DNA of 64,000 nt from Vibrio variabilis (GTDB taxonomy: Bacteria > Pseudomonadota > Gammaproteobacteria > Enterobacterales > Vibrionaceae): the NCBI RefSeq assembly GCF_003263785.1, contig NZ_JYJK01000012.1, positions 87,708 through 151,707 of the forward strand. Reading direction: 5' to 3'. The notes under the pieces were generated by a model. The model saw only the letters and a list, made by a program, of their open reading frames with translations. It was not told the DNA's origin and made no database searches. Both the position numbers and the translations under genes were made by a program. Shown in pieces: positions 47,223 to 56,848 of this stretch (the first letter of the stretch is position 1; every line of letters begins with the position of its first letter).

Positions 47223-47788
47223 TTACGCTCGGTTCATGTATTTGCGTTCTGCAGTGTTGATCACTACGCGGTCACCCTGTGCGATGTACTCAGGTACTTG
47301 CACTGTCAGGCCTGTTGATAGACGAGCTGGCTTAGTACGAGCAGACGCTGAAGCACCTTTGATTGAAGGGTCAGTTTCTTCGATCACTAGCTCAACAGAC
47401 GATGGCAGCTCAAGGCCAACCGCACTGCCGTTCACTAGGATAACTTGAACACCTTGTGTGTCTTCGTTGATGAACAGTAGATCATCTTCGATTTCATCGT
47501 GCTTGAATGTGAACTGGCTGTAGTCTTCGTTATCCATGAAGATGTACTCATCGCCATCAACGTAAGAGACGTCACGTTACGCTTGTTCATTTCTACCGTT
47601 TCAAGCGTGTCATCGGATTTGAAACGCTCATCAACTCTAGAGCCTGTTGCCAAATCAGTACAACGTAGCTTGTAGATCTTAGCGCCGCCACGGCCACCCG
47701 GAGTGGTGACTTCGATATCTTTGATTAGCAACGTTTTGCCATTTGACTCAATCGCAAAACCTTTTTTAAGCTCACTTGCCTTAGGCAT
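47223..47788 (-). CDS. yeiP: Elongation factor P-like protein YeiP, reading frame broken once
   Basis: EF-P paralogue. N-terminal KOW domain: [20 protein letters not shown] and [16 protein letters not shown]; then an OB domain in the next frame, [18 protein letters not shown]. The tip lysine region of true EF-P (PGKGQA) is replaced by GGRGGA, the YeiP mark. The frame breaks near 47566-47571; adding one T yields the family sequence [15 protein letters not shown]. Restored length 188, normal. It probably helps ribosomes at difficult peptide bonds. Confidence 0.9.
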
Positions 47789-47887
47789 GGAATATTTCCT
47801 TCGTTTTTTGTTTAGACAGTCAATTATACGTTCGAAATCTAGGTTTGCTCAAGAAGGGAATGATGTCTCAAGCACGACAATTCAACG

Positions 47888-48725
47888 TTGAATCCCAAAA
47901 TTGGCAATCGTAGAATAGGGAGACTTTCAAACTGGCTAAGTAACAACGTGCAAACCCAAGTATCAACCCCATCGTTAATTCAACGCTCTATCCCTCAGCA
48001 AAACTACGTTCCGGTCGTCGAAGACCTAGTTGCATGCTTGAAATCGGGATTGAAGGAGAGCCTGCACAGCGTTTATGTCTATGGGTCTGTGGCGAATGGC
48101 ACCGCGATACCAAACGTATCGAACCTTGATGTGGTGTTGGTGACTCATGCGCCCTTCTCGGTGAGCCAGAAATCATTGTTTAATTCGATTAACTGGCGAT
48201 TTCAAAAAGACTTTCCCTTTGTTAAAGGACTTGCCATTCGTACGGCTCTAGTGAGTGAAGTCGCGTCACTCTCTGCTTTGTTTACTTGGGGCTTTTTGCT
48301 CAAGCAGTGCTGCACCAATGTCTATGGTGAGGATTTGTCCGAGTGCTTTGGCGACTATGTGCCGAGCTGGGAGATTGCCAAGCAGTGGAATATGGATATT
48401 GAGCAAAGTGCTGCGATGCTGAGAAAAGAAGTGGCGCTGGCAGAAGATGCGCAATCACAAGTCGAAGCCCAGCGCAAGTTAGCGAAAAAGCTCCTTAGAG
48501 CAGCCTATGGTTTGGTACTTCACAAAACTAAGCGTTGGTTAGATGATCCTATGGAAAGCGGTCGTGCATTTCTTGAATTCTACTCAACGGGAGCAGACGG
48601 TAGAGCGACTTGGGATATTGCTGGGCAACCGAGTCATACCAAAACGTTCTGTTGTCGGCCTTGTGGACGACTTTGCCCCTTGGCTTGTCAAAGAGTATCA
48701 AAAGACCGAGTTTAAGATTGGTTGA
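47888..48725 (+). CDS. Pol-beta-type nucleotidyltransferase, reading frame broken
   Basis: About 278 residues. The nucleotidyltransferase core is VYVYGSVANGTAIPNVSNLDVVLV; the family has Asp-x-Asp here, but the first Asp is Asn (SNLDV), so metal binding may be weaker or the protein a pseudo-enzyme. A helical half follows (SAAMLRKEVALAEDAQ, KKLLRAAYGLVLHKTK). Near 48586-48592 the frame shifts by a net +1 to EQTVERLGILLGNR and ends VKEYQKTEFKIG. An alternative start is GTG 47948. Own unit, convergent with polB. Target unknown. Confidence 0.72.
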
Positions 48726-48756
48726 ACGAGCCCTTTGTCTTTTGAGGCTCGCTAAG

Positions 48757-51135
48757 CTAGAACAGTCCCATTTGCGGGGCGCTCAAATCATCGAAGTTCA
48801 TACCAATAAACGGCAAGATTGCCTCAGCAACTGGCCTTAACTGCTTATCAATGTAGTGTTGATAGTCGATAGGTGAGCGTTGATACTCTTTTGGCTCTGG
48901 TCCATTAACGGTAATCACATACTCGATGCGCCCACGATTTTGATATTGTAACGGCCGTCCCAATTGTTGGTTGATGTCATCCGCCATTCTCGCTGCTCGT
49001 ACTTGCGGTGGAACATTCTTCTGATACTCGTGCAGCTTTCTGCGTAGCCTTTTCTGATAAACCAGCTGTGTATCATGCTCACCCCGAAGCGTTGATTCGA
49101 CAAACTCGCGAACATAGTCTGCGGGATCTTGATGGTTAAACACCATCATATAAAGGGTTTGCTGAAACTCCTGTGACAGCGCCGTCCAGTCGGTACGCGC
49201 ACTTTCCAACCCTTTAAAGATAAGCCGTGCATTGTCTCCTTCACCAATGAGACCTGCGTAGCGCTTCTTAGAGCCGGTTTCTGAGCCGCGTATGGTCGGC
49301 ATTAGAAATCGCTGATAATGAGTTTCGTATTCCAGCTCCAAGATGGACGTTAAGTTGTATTCCTGCTTGAGGTGCTCAGTCCACCACTGGTTGATGGACG
49401 CCACTAACTCGTTACCCACCTTGTCTGCTTCTTTCGGGCCAAAAGCCGCATTTAATGACACGAAAGTAGAGTCTGTATCACCATAAATTACCTGATAGCC
49501 TTTTGCTTCAATCAGTTTCTTGGTGGTTTTCATGATTTCGTGTCCACGCATGGTGATGGAAGAGGCCAGCCTTGTGTCGAAAAAACGACAACCCGATGAG
49601 CCAAGCACACCATAAAATGAGTTCATGATGATCTTGATAGCCTGGGAAAACGCCTTTTCATTGTTGATTTTTGCGACATCACGCGCCTTCCACAATTCTT
49701 GGATTAAATTTGGAAGAAAATGCTGCGTTCTATGGAATTGGCCTCCTCTAAATCCTGCGACAGCTTGGTCGTCATTTTTGCCGATTTCTAGCTTTAGGCC
49801 TTCAATCAAGCCCATTGGATCAATCAAAAATGAGCGGATAATCGAAGGGTATAGACTCTTAAAGTCGAGAACCAAGACCGAATCATACAGACCGGGAATG
49901 GAATCCATCACATAACCGCCGGGGCTTGCCACCCAGTTCTCAGGATGCAAATTAGGAGCTGCGTAGTGAGCGCGGTGTAATCTCGGTAGGTAGAGATTGG
50001 TAAACGCCGCCACTGAACCACCGACACGGTCGAGTTCCACTCCCGTCAGCTTGGTGCGTTCAATGGCGAACTGTAGCAGGTGGGTATGGTCGAAAATACG
50101 GTTCACCAGTACACAGTCTTGCAAGTTGTACTTAGCAAGGGAAGGCTTGTCTCTGCGGAACATGGTGTTAATTTCATCCATGCGGTCGTGCACATTGTGG
50201 ATGGCTTTTCCTTCGCCGAGCAGTTCCTGAGAGACAGACTCAAGGGACCAAGAACGAAAGTTATAGGTCGCGGTTTTAAGGGTATCTATTCCGTCTAGTA
50301 CCACTCTGCCGGGCATAGTGATAAAGCTTTGCTGGCTAGAGGGAAGTGTGCGGAAGTAGATTTTTTGTTTATTGCGCCCAAGTGAGAGTACGACGTTATT
50401 AAACTCGGCTCGCTTGTTAAGCAGTTTGAAGTCGAAATCGATAACGCTCCAACCAACCACCACATCGGGGTCGAACGTTTGAAACCAATCATTGAGCGCA
50501 AGCAGCAGTGATTTCTCATCATTGACCCACTGAGTCGGCGTGTCACACTGTTGTGGCTCACCAATCATAATGACTCGACTGTCGCTTGGACTATCAAGGC
50601 CGATGGAATAAAGCACGCCCTTTTCTGAGCATTCAATGTCGAGCGATACAACTTTCAGCTCTGGTTGGTAATCGTGAGCCTTACACTTGGCTTCTGTAAT
50701 ACGTAGGAATTGGTTTGGTCTACCTGGATTGATGGTCTCAACTCGACCTGCTACGGCTAAGCTACCTTGAATATAGCGCTCCATTAGAAACCGGTCAGCC
50801 AGTTTGATGTCAGCCTCTAGTACGAGAATATCTGCCGCGATCAGTTTTTCATTTAGCTGGCGAGCCGCGGCGATAGAATCGCTATAAACCGCTATCAGAG
50901 CTGTGCCGTCAAAGCTCGACATCTCTATTTGTTTGAAACTGACGGTGAGCCCAGCATCATGCGCTACGCTTTGAACATGGTCTTGATCATCATTCGGCAC
51001 AAAAAAGACGGGTTTTTGTCCTTCGATGAGAATCTGTGCGGGTCCTTGGGGCGTAGATAGCCACAGTTCTATCTGCGGGCCAAAGCGAGTATCTCTGGCT
51101 TGACGGGTTAATAAAAAACCTTGATGAATGTCCAA
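48757..51135 (-). CDS. polB: DNA polymerase II
   Basis: Family B DNA polymerase, 792 residues. Exonuclease: Exo I VVSLDIECSE, Exo II and Exo III regions (WSVIDFDFKLL, YNLQDCVLV). Polymerase: motif A LDFKSLYPSII, motif B KIIMNSFYGVLG, motif C YGDTDSTFVS, then KKRYAG. All catalytic acids present. It works in replication restart and translesion synthesis after damage. I saw no clear LexA box (CTGT-N8-ACAG) in the bases just upstream, although polB is SOS-controlled in E. coli. Confidence 0.95.
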   Translation of the reverse strand: MDIHQGFLLTRQARDTRFGPQIELWLSTPQGPAQILIEGQKPVFFVPNDDQDHVQSVAHDAGLTVSFKQIEMSSFDGTALIAVYSDSIAAARQLNEKLIAADILVLEADIKLADRFLMERYIQGSLAVAGRVETINPGRPNQFLRITEAKCKAHDYQPELKVVSLDIECSEKGVLYSIGLDSPSDSRVIMIGEPQQCDTPTQWVNDEKSLLLALNDWFQTFDPDVVVGWSVIDFDFKLLNKRAEFNNVVLSLGRNKQKIYFRTLPSSQQSFITMPGRVVLDGIDTLKTATYNFRSWSLESVSQELLGEGKAIHNVHDRMDEINTMFRRDKPSLAKYNLQDCVLVNRIFDHTHLLQFAIERTKLTGVELDRVGGSVAAFTNLYLPRLHRAHYAAPNLHPENWVASPGGYVMDSIPGLYDSVLVLDFKSLYPSIIRSFLIDPMGLIEGLKLEIGKNDDQAVAGFRGGQFHRTQHFLPNLIQELWKARDVAKINNEKAFSQAIKIIMNSFYGVLGSSGCRFFDTRLASSITMRGHEIMKTTKKLIEAKGYQVIYGDTDSTFVSLNAAFGPKEADKVGNELVASINQWWTEHLKQEYNLTSILELEYETHYQRFLMPTIRGSETGSKKRYAGLIGEGDNARLIFKGLESARTDWTALSQEFQQTLYMMVFNHQDPADYVREFVESTLRGEHDTQLVYQKRLRRKLHEYQKNVPPQVRAARMADDINQQLGRPLQYQNRGRIEYVITVNGPEPKEYQRSPIDYQHYIDKQLRPVAEAILPFIGMNFDDLSAPQMGLF

Positions 51136-51618
51136 ATGAAGTGAATTCCTACATGGTGCGCTGAGCTAGAGTAAATTTTGTGTAAGTCCTTACTCAATGA
51201 TAGCCCTGAGTGATAGCCAAGTGTAACAAAGGTCCCTCTTGAGCCAAAGTTTCTCAAATTGGGCTAAACTTTAGTGGCAGTACTAGATTTCTAGAATAGT
51301 GATTTATATCGATATTTTGCAAATATGTAGCGGATGGTGTGATAAGTGTTTCATAGTGGGTTAAAGTGGATTTATGCCCATAAATCGGGGGTTACGTTAG
51401 AGATAACTAATGGTTGTATGATTTGTAACCTGATGATTTTAAAGTTTTTATGATTGACGACGTTGAATCTTCGTCGTAATGTGTTTCGCAAACTATGCGC
51501 CCGTGCACGATTTGTATGGGAGCTTTTAAACGTAAGATGAGGTATGATAGTCAGCCATGCTGCTATCCACTAACCTCAAGTGGTCGCAGAGCCAATAGAT
51601 AAGTGTGGAGATACAAGT
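51136..51618. other. 483-base intergenic region between polB and varA
   Basis: Divergent promoter region without a credible gene. Two small dyads are visible: TTTATG-CC-CATAAA near 51373-51386 and ACGACG-N9-CGTCGT near 51457-51477. No terminator, repeat or known riboswitch recognised. Confidence 0.5.
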
Positions 51619-52262
51619 TTGATTAATGTTTTCCTTGTAGATGATCACGAACTGGTTCGCACAGGGATACGACGTATTATTGAAGACGTCCGTGGAATGA
51701 ATGTGGCAGGGGAAGCTGACAGTGGTGAAGAAGCCGTAAAATGGTGTCGTAGCAACCATGTTGACGTCATTTTAATGGACATGAATATGCCTGGTATTGG
51801 TGGACTTGAAGCGACGAAAAAGATCCTTCGCCACAATCCAGACATTAAGATCATCGTGTTAACTGTGCATACGGAAAACCCATTTCCGACAAAAGTTATG
51901 CAGGCAGGTGCCGCAGGCTACCTGACCAAGGGCGCTGCGCCAGATGAAATGGTGAATGCCATTCGTCTTGTCAACAGCGGTCAGCGTTACATCTCTCCTG
52001 AGATTGCTCAGCAGATGGCGCTTAGCAATTTTCATCAGCATCAGAAAACCCGTTCAAAGATCTCTCTGAACGTGAACTTCAGATCATGATGATGATTACC
52101 AAAGGCCAAAAGGTAACGGATATCTCAGAGCAACTGAGCTTGAGTCCGAAAACCGTGAATAGCTATAGATATCGACTGTTCAGTAAGCTCGATATTAACG
52201 GTGATGTTGAACTCACTCACTTAGCAATTCGACATGGAATGCTAGATACTGAGACCCTTTAG
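51619..52262 (+). CDS. varA: VarA/UvrY response regulator, reading frame broken once
   Basis: NarL-type response regulator, orthologue of V. cholerae VarA and E. coli UvrY. Receiver domain VFLVDDHELVRTGIRRII with phosphorylation Asp in ILMDMNMPG; LuxR-type helix-turn-helix in the next frame (ERELQIMMMITKGQKVTD, LSPKTVNSYRYRLF). The frame breaks near 52043-52048 and one added base restores ENPFKDLSERE. Start TTG at 51619 has GGAG eight bases upstream and gives the family N-terminus. With VarS it activates csrB-type RNAs. Directly upstream of uvrC, as in many gamma-proteobacteria. Confidence 0.9.
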
Positions 52263-52275
52263 TTGAGACAGTATC

Positions 52276-54111
52276 GTGTCGGACACCATTTTTGACTCAA
52301 CATCCTTTCTCAAAACCGTAACAAACCAACCCGGCGTCTACCGTATGTACGACGCCGAGTCGGTCGTTATCTACGTCGGTAAAGCCAAAGATCTCAAAAA
52401 GCGCCTTTCTAGCTATTTCCGCAAGCGAGTCGATAGCGAGAAAACCCGCGCGCTAGTCAGTAACATCCATAAAATTGATGTCACGGTTACACACACCGAA
52501 ACCGAAGCGCTGATCCTCGAACACAACTACATCAAACAGTACCTTCCTAAATACAACGTACTGCTTCGTGATGATAAGTCTTACCCGTATATCTTTTTGT
52601 CAGGTCATAAACATCCACGACTTTCGATGCATCGCGGAGCCAGACGGAAAAAAGGCGAGTACTTCGGGCCATACCCAGACTCTGGAGCGGTTAGACAAAC
52701 TCTTCACCTGCTACAAAGGATTTTCCCTGTTCGTCAGTGCGAAGACTCTGTCTATGCTAATCGCAGTCGCCCATGCTTGATGTACCAAATCGGTCGCTGT
52801 GCCGGGCCTTGTGTTAGCTCAATTATCTCTGATGAAGAATACGACGAGTTGGTCGGTTTGCTGCGTCTGTTTTTGCAAGGCAAAGATAAAAATGTGGTGC
52901 AGATGCTGGTGGAGAAAATGGATGAGGCGAGTCGTAATCTCGCCTTTGAAAACGCTGCCAAATACCGCGACCAGATCCAAGCTATCCGACGTGTCCAGGA
53001 GCAGCAATTTGTCTCTGAAGACAGTGACGATGACATGGATGTGCTGGGTTTTGCGCAAGAAAATGGTGTGGCTTGTGTCCATATATTGATGATTCGCCAA
53101 GGGAAAATCCTGGGCAGTCGTAGCCATTTTCCTAAGATCCCGAATAATACAGAGCAAGCTGAAGTGTTTTACAGCTTCTTGAGTCAGTATTACCTCAATC
53201 ATTCGGAATCACGAACGATACCAACGCGAATCATTTTGAATGACGGTTTGGTGGAAGACGTCAATGACATGTCGAAAGCCCTGACTGAAATCGCCGGTCG
53301 TAAGGTTGTTTTCCATATCAATCCTACTGGAGCAAGAGGGCGATACCTTAAGCTATCGAACACGAATGCACTGACGGCGATCACCACCAAGATCAATCAT
53401 AAGATGACGATCAACCAGCGCTTCAAAGCCCTTCAAGAGGCATTGAGCATCGAGAACATCAGTCGCATGGAATGTTTCGATATCAGTCATACCATGGGTG
53501 AGAACACCATTGCTTCTTGCGTGGTATTCAATCAAGAGGGGCCGGTGAAACAAGAGTATCGCCGGTATAACATTACAGGTATAACCGGTGGCGATGACTA
53601 TGCCGCAATGGGGCAAGTACTTGAGCGCCGCTACTCGAAGCAAATCGATGTCGACAAAATTCCTGATATTATCTTTATCGATGGTGGTAAAGGTCAGCTC
53701 AATCGCGCCGTCGATATTGTCTCTGAATACTGGGATGATTGGCCGAAACGTCCACTAATGATGGGTATTGCTAAAGGTGTCACTCGTAAACCGGGTCTGG
53801 AGACTTTAATTGCTCCTGAAGGGCGTGAGTTTAATTTACCGAGTGACGCACCAGCGCTGCATCTTATCCAGCATATTCGCGACGAGAGTCATAATCATGC
53901 GATAGCGGGGCATAGAGCAAAACGTGCGAAAGCTCGTCGTACCAGTCCACTAGAGGGCATTGAAGGAATCGGCCCGAAACGTCGCCAGTCACTACTGAAA
54001 TACATGGGCGGCTTACAAGAGCTGAAACGTGCAAGTGTAGAAGAAATCGCCAAAGTACCAGGAATTAGCAAATCTTTGGCAGAAAACATCTATCAAGCAT
54101 TGAAACAGTGA
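52276..54111 (+). CDS. uvrC: Excinuclease ABC subunit C
   Basis: 611 residues, as in E. coli. GIY-YIG nuclease for the 3' cut ([21 protein letters not shown]), a Cys-rich segment, UVR domain ([24 protein letters not shown]), RNase-H-like 5' nuclease ([26 protein letters not shown]), and two helix-hairpin-helix motifs ([21 protein letters not shown] region). Makes both incisions in nucleotide excision repair. Start GTG at 52276, 13 bases past varA, so likely cotranscribed. Confidence 0.96.
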   Translation: MSDTIFDSTSFLKTVTNQPGVYRMYDAESVVIYVGKAKDLKKRLSSYFRKRVDSEKTRALVSNIHKIDVTVTHTETEALILEHNYIKQYLPKYNVLLRDDKSYPYIFLSGHKHPRLSMHRGARRKKGEYFGPYPDSGAVRQTLHLLQRIFPVRQCEDSVYANRSRPCLMYQIGRCAGPCVSSIISDEEYDELVGLLRLFLQGKDKNVVQMLVEKMDEASRNLAFENAAKYRDQIQAIRRVQEQQFVSEDSDDDMDVLGFAQENGVACVHILMIRQGKILGSRSHFPKIPNNTEQAEVFYSFLSQYYLNHSESRTIPTRIILNDGLVEDVNDMSKALTEIAGRKVVFHINPTGARGRYLKLSNTNALTAITTKINHKMTINQRFKALQEALSIENISRMECFDISHTMGENTIASCVVFNQEGPVKQEYRRYNITGITGGDDYAAMGQVLERRYSKQIDVDKIPDIIFIDGGKGQLNRAVDIVSEYWDDWPKRPLMMGIAKGVTRKPGLETLIAPEGREFNLPSDAPALHLIQHIRDESHNHAIAGHRAKRAKARRTSPLEGIEGIGPKRRQSLLKYMGGLQELKRASVEEIAKVPGISKSLAENIYQALKQ

Positions 54112-54159
54112 TGAAAATCCCGCAACATAAACAGGCAGTAAAAAAGAGCCGATAATAAT

Positions 54160-54714
54160 ATGCGTTTAAACATCCCTAACATTCTGTCTTTGTTGAGATT
54201 ATTTCTCATCCCCGTGTTCGTCGTTGCATTCTATCTTCCGTATAGTTGGGCGCCGTTTGCCGCCGCTATGATTTTCTGGGTGGCAGGCTTCACTGACTGG
54301 CTCGATGGAATGTTAGCGAGAAAGCTTGGGCAAACGTCTCGTTTTGGTGCTTTCATTGATCCGGTAGCGGATAAAGTCCTAGTCGCCACCGCACTTATTC
54401 TCATCACTGAACATTACCATTCCATTTGGGTCACCATTCCTGCAGTGACCATGATTGCCCGAGAAATCATTATTTCAGCACTGCGAGAGTGGATGGCCGA
54501 GATTGGCAAACGAGCCAGCGTAGCAGTGTCTTGGGTGGGCAAGGTTAAAACCGTTTCTCAAATGTTTGCACTCTGGGTTCTTATTTGGCGTTATGACGAC
54601 TGGATGATCTGGGTCGGTTATGTAGCGCTGTATGTCGCAACTGTTTTGACTTACTGGTCAATGATGCAATACCTTGCAGCGGCAAAAGACGATTTGCTTA
54701 ATGCAGATAAGTAG
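54160..54714 (+). CDS. pgsA: Phosphatidylglycerophosphate synthase
   Basis: CDP-alcohol phosphatidyltransferase, 184 residues, several helices. The signature D-G-x2-A-R-x8-G-x3-D-x3-D is present as [20 protein letters not shown] followed by DPVADK. Makes phosphatidylglycerol phosphate from CDP-diacylglycerol at the inner membrane; essential in most bacteria. Third gene of the varA-uvrC-pgsA block, 48 bases past uvrC. Confidence 0.96.
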   Translation: MRLNIPNILSLLRLFLIPVFVVAFYLPYSWAPFAAAMIFWVAGFTDWLDGMLARKLGQTSRFGAFIDPVADKVLVATALILITEHYHSIWVTIPAVTMIAREIIISALREWMAEIGKRASVAVSWVGKVKTVSQMFALWVLIWRYDDWMIWVGYVALYVATVLTYWSMMQYLAAAKDDLLNADK

Positions 54715-54745
54715 TTAGCGGATTACCACAGCAGTATTGAGTACT

Positions 54746-54772
54746 AAGGCGAGCATTAAGCTCGCCTTTTTG
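54746..54772 (+). terminator. varA-uvrC-pgsA terminator
   Basis: AAGGCGAGC and GCTCGCCTT pair around ATTAA, followed by TTT-G-C-TTTTT. Confidence 0.85.
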
Positions 54773-54974
54773 CTTTTTAGCTCAGTTCAAAATTTGCATG
54801 GGTAGGGGCTAGAAGGCCTAGAAGTCGGCTCAAATCAAACATCGCGGTTAGGTGTCTTTTAGTAATTTGACAAGTTTTCTAGTCCTAAATGTGCATGTTT
54901 TTGCTAGAAAATTGAGCAAATTAGCGGTTTTTGGGTATTTCTTGGTCAAACGATTCAAAATATCAAAAAACGTG

Positions 54975-55002
54975 TTGACTCATTTTCCTGATTGCGTAAA
55001 AT
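54975..55002 (+). promoter_or_regulatory. Sigma70 promoter of the tRNA cluster
   Basis: TTGACT and TAAAAT are 16 bases apart, followed by a GC-rich discriminator (GCCTCCCG) typical of stringently controlled stable-RNA promoters. About 60 bases before the tRNA-Cys gene. Confidence 0.7.
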
Positions 55003-55069
55003 GCCTCCCGTACTCAAGAGGAACTGCTCAAAACGAAAGTGAAGAGCAAGGCTTCAAGGGAAACAAGAA

Positions 55070-55143
55070 GGCGCCTTGGCAGAGTGGCTATGCAGCGGAT
55101 TGCAAATCCGTGGACCTCGGTTCGACTCCGGGAGGCGCCTCCA
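55070..55143 (+). tRNA. tRNA-Cys (GCA)
   Basis: 74 bases with encoded CCA. Acceptor stem GGCGCCT/AGGCGCC, anticodon loop TTGCAAA, T-arm with GGTTCGACTCC. First of four tRNA genes. Confidence 0.95.
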
Positions 55144-55161
55144 TTCTCTCTTTGAGAATAT

Positions 55162-55237
55162 GCGACACTAGCTCAGTTGGTAGAGCGCAACCTTGCCAAG
55201 GTTGAGGTCACGAGTTCGAACCTCGTGTGTCGCTCCA
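55162..55237 (+). tRNA. tRNA-Gly (GCC), copy 1
   Basis: 76 bases with encoded CCA; acceptor GCGACAC/GTGTCGC, anticodon loop TTGCCAA, T-loop TTCGAAC. Identical in sequence to the copy at 55417. Confidence 0.95.
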
Positions 55238-55302
55238 AATTATAGTGATATGGCCTTGAAGGCGGTATCAAGATGGTGTCTCCATCGCAAAGGATTTTGC
55301 GT

Positions 55303-55389
55303 GCCCTGGTGGTGGAATTGGTAGACACAAGGGATTTAAAATCCCTCGACGTTCGCGTTGTGCCGGTTCAAGTCCGGCCCGGGGCACCA
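55303..55389 (+). tRNA. tRNA-Leu (TAA)
   Basis: 87 bases with encoded CCA and the long variable arm of class II tRNAs (CGACGTTCGCGTTG region). Anticodon loop TTTAAAA, anticodon TAA. Confidence 0.95.
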
Positions 55390-55416
55390 TCTCAAATTTA
55401 GTCTGAAAAGACACAT

Positions 55417-55492
55417 GCGACACTAGCTCAGTTGGTAGAGCGCAACCTTGCCAAGGTTGAGGTCACGAGTTCGAACCTCGTGTGTCGCTCCA
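55417..55492 (+). tRNA. tRNA-Gly (GCC), copy 2
   Basis: 76 bases, same sequence as the copy at 55162; last tRNA before the terminator. Confidence 0.95.
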
Positions 55493-55500
55493 AACATTAA

Positions 55501-55529
55501 AACCCCAGCAGAAATGCTGGGGTTTTTTC
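55501..55529 (+). terminator. tRNA cluster terminator
   Basis: AACCCCAGCA and TGCTGGGGTT pair around GAAA, followed by T's. Confidence 0.9.
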
Positions 55530-55624
55530 ATTCTGACACTTTTCCACTTTTAGCCTTTATCTTACTGATTCTTTTTGCAATGATGTCCGTACTAAAAGCA
55601 CTCTAATCGTAAATCGAGGCCTCT

Positions 55625-56347
55625 ATGTTTACCGGTATCATTCAATCCGTTGCCACCATTGATAAAATTACAGACCTTAATGGTATCCGCACTTTTGAAA
55701 TTGACTTTGAAGAAGGCTTTTGTGTCGATGTCGAAATTGGTGCCAGCATTGCTGTAGATGGCGTCTGTTTAACGGTAACCGAGATCCAAACTGACAAGCG
55801 TTTGTCGTTCGATGTGATGTTGCAGAGTCTCAACATCACCACGTTAAGTTCATTTGAACAAGGACAAGTCATCAATGTTGAGCGTGCAGCTAAAGATGGT
55901 GCCGAAATTGGTGGTCACCCTTTATCAGGGCATGTGGACTTTAAAACCCCTTTAGTGGCCGTAGAGCAGCAAGAAGATAACTATCGCATCAAGTTCCAAT
56001 TGCCTAAAGAGTGGAAGCCGTATGTGTTCCCTAAGGGTTATATCGCAATCAATGGCGCGAGTTTGACGGTGTCTGAGGTCGATAAGCAAGAGGGCTGGTT
56101 CGATGTTTGGCTTATTCCAGAGACTCGCCGCATGACAACCTTTGAGGGTAAAGGTGTAGGCGATGACGTCAATATCGAGATTGAACGCGGCACGCAAGTT
56201 ATCGTCGACACAGTGAGAGACACTATCGCAGACACATTAGGGCCACTTTTACCTATGTTTGAAAAGTTCTTGGAACAAAATGGCGTGGATGTAGACACCA
56301 TTGGCCAAGCCACGACTAAGAGCTTGAGCGATAAGAAAGATCAGTAA
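55625..56347 (+). CDS. ribE: Riboflavin synthase, alpha subunit
   Basis: Two lumazine-binding barrels: MFTGIIQSVATIDKI with DGVCLTVTEI, and GHVDFKTPLV (start of repeat two) with NGASLTVSEV. Both repeat signatures are intact. Makes riboflavin from two 6,7-dimethyl-8-ribityllumazine molecules. 240 residues, longer than the usual 213-220, with an extra polar C-terminal tail. Alone here, not in a rib operon, and no FMN riboswitch precedes it, so it may be the second vibrio copy. Confidence 0.9.
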   Translation: MFTGIIQSVATIDKITDLNGIRTFEIDFEEGFCVDVEIGASIAVDGVCLTVTEIQTDKRLSFDVMLQSLNITTLSSFEQGQVINVERAAKDGAEIGGHPLSGHVDFKTPLVAVEQQEDNYRIKFQLPKEWKPYVFPKGYIAINGASLTVSEVDKQEGWFDVWLIPETRRMTTFEGKGVGDDVNIEIERGTQVIVDTVRDTIADTLGPLLPMFEKFLEQNGVDVDTIGQATTKSLSDKKDQ

Positions 56348-56357
56348 ACATGTTTAG

Positions 56358-56388
56358 AAAAGCCGCCTCCAAAGAGGTGGCTTTTTTT
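56358..56388 (+). terminator. ribE terminator
   Basis: AGCCGCCTC and GAGGTGGCT (one G-T pair) form a stem around CAAA, followed by seven T. Confidence 0.88.
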
Positions 56389-56488
56389 ATGGTATCGGTT
56401 TGATATCGTTAACAAATACTTTATAAATTGAGCAACACTTCCACCGATAAAACGGTTGCGATGATAATGAGTTCTATGTTACTTTCCC

Positions 56489-56631
56489 GCCCAATCTCGG
56501 AACGATTCTGGGGGATACGCGTCGTAACCATTCAAGCTGATTGTGATACGACGTAGGGTAGGTACTGGTTATGCCAATAATCAGTAGACGGGATACTGAT
56601 GCCTGGACAGGCATATTTATGGGAAACCCAA
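56489..56631 (+). ncRNA. Structured leader RNA before the norspermidine operon
   Basis: A chain of hairpins lies in the 500-base gap before the diaminobutyrate gene: GCGTCGTA/TACGACGT (56519-56526 with 56547-56554), ACTGGTTAT/ATAATCAGT around GCCA (56564-56585), TGCCT/AGGCA (56600-56613) and TGGG-AAA-CCCA (56620-56630), with a weaker stem at 56489-56514. I recall a candidate RNA motif named DABA-DC-AT found upstream of exactly such genes in gamma-proteobacteria; I cannot confirm this is it. A cis-regulatory role, perhaps sensing a polyamine or diaminobutyrate, is inference. The remaining 210 bases to the start codon are AT-rich leader. Confidence 0.6.
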
Positions 56632-56848
56632 CATTGAAACACATTAACTCTCACTCAAAAATCAGCTTTGTACTTCCAAACTGTGTATTGCGCGTAAATC
56701 GTAGTATCACAGAGCCTTGATTTTCAACATCGATCTATTTTCCTAGCGCGATTGCGTTGGGCTTCGTCACATCTGTTATTCAGGTGGGGCTCGTTTTGTT
56801 GTTCGCGTAACAGCCAATTCTGTACGCGTAAAATCAGGTTACAAGTAA

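Noticed and set aside
51136..51300. LexA operator of polB
   Set aside because: No CTGT-N8-ACAG dyad was found in the bases upstream of polB on either strand.
55162..55492. Identical tRNA-Gly copies as an attachment-site duplication
   Set aside because: Both copies are complete, lie 180 bases apart with a tRNA-Leu between them, and carry no integrase; ordinary tandem tRNA gene duplication explains them.
55493..55624. FMN riboswitch before ribE
   Set aside because: The conserved RFN-element bases are not present in the 95 bases between the tRNA terminator and ribE.
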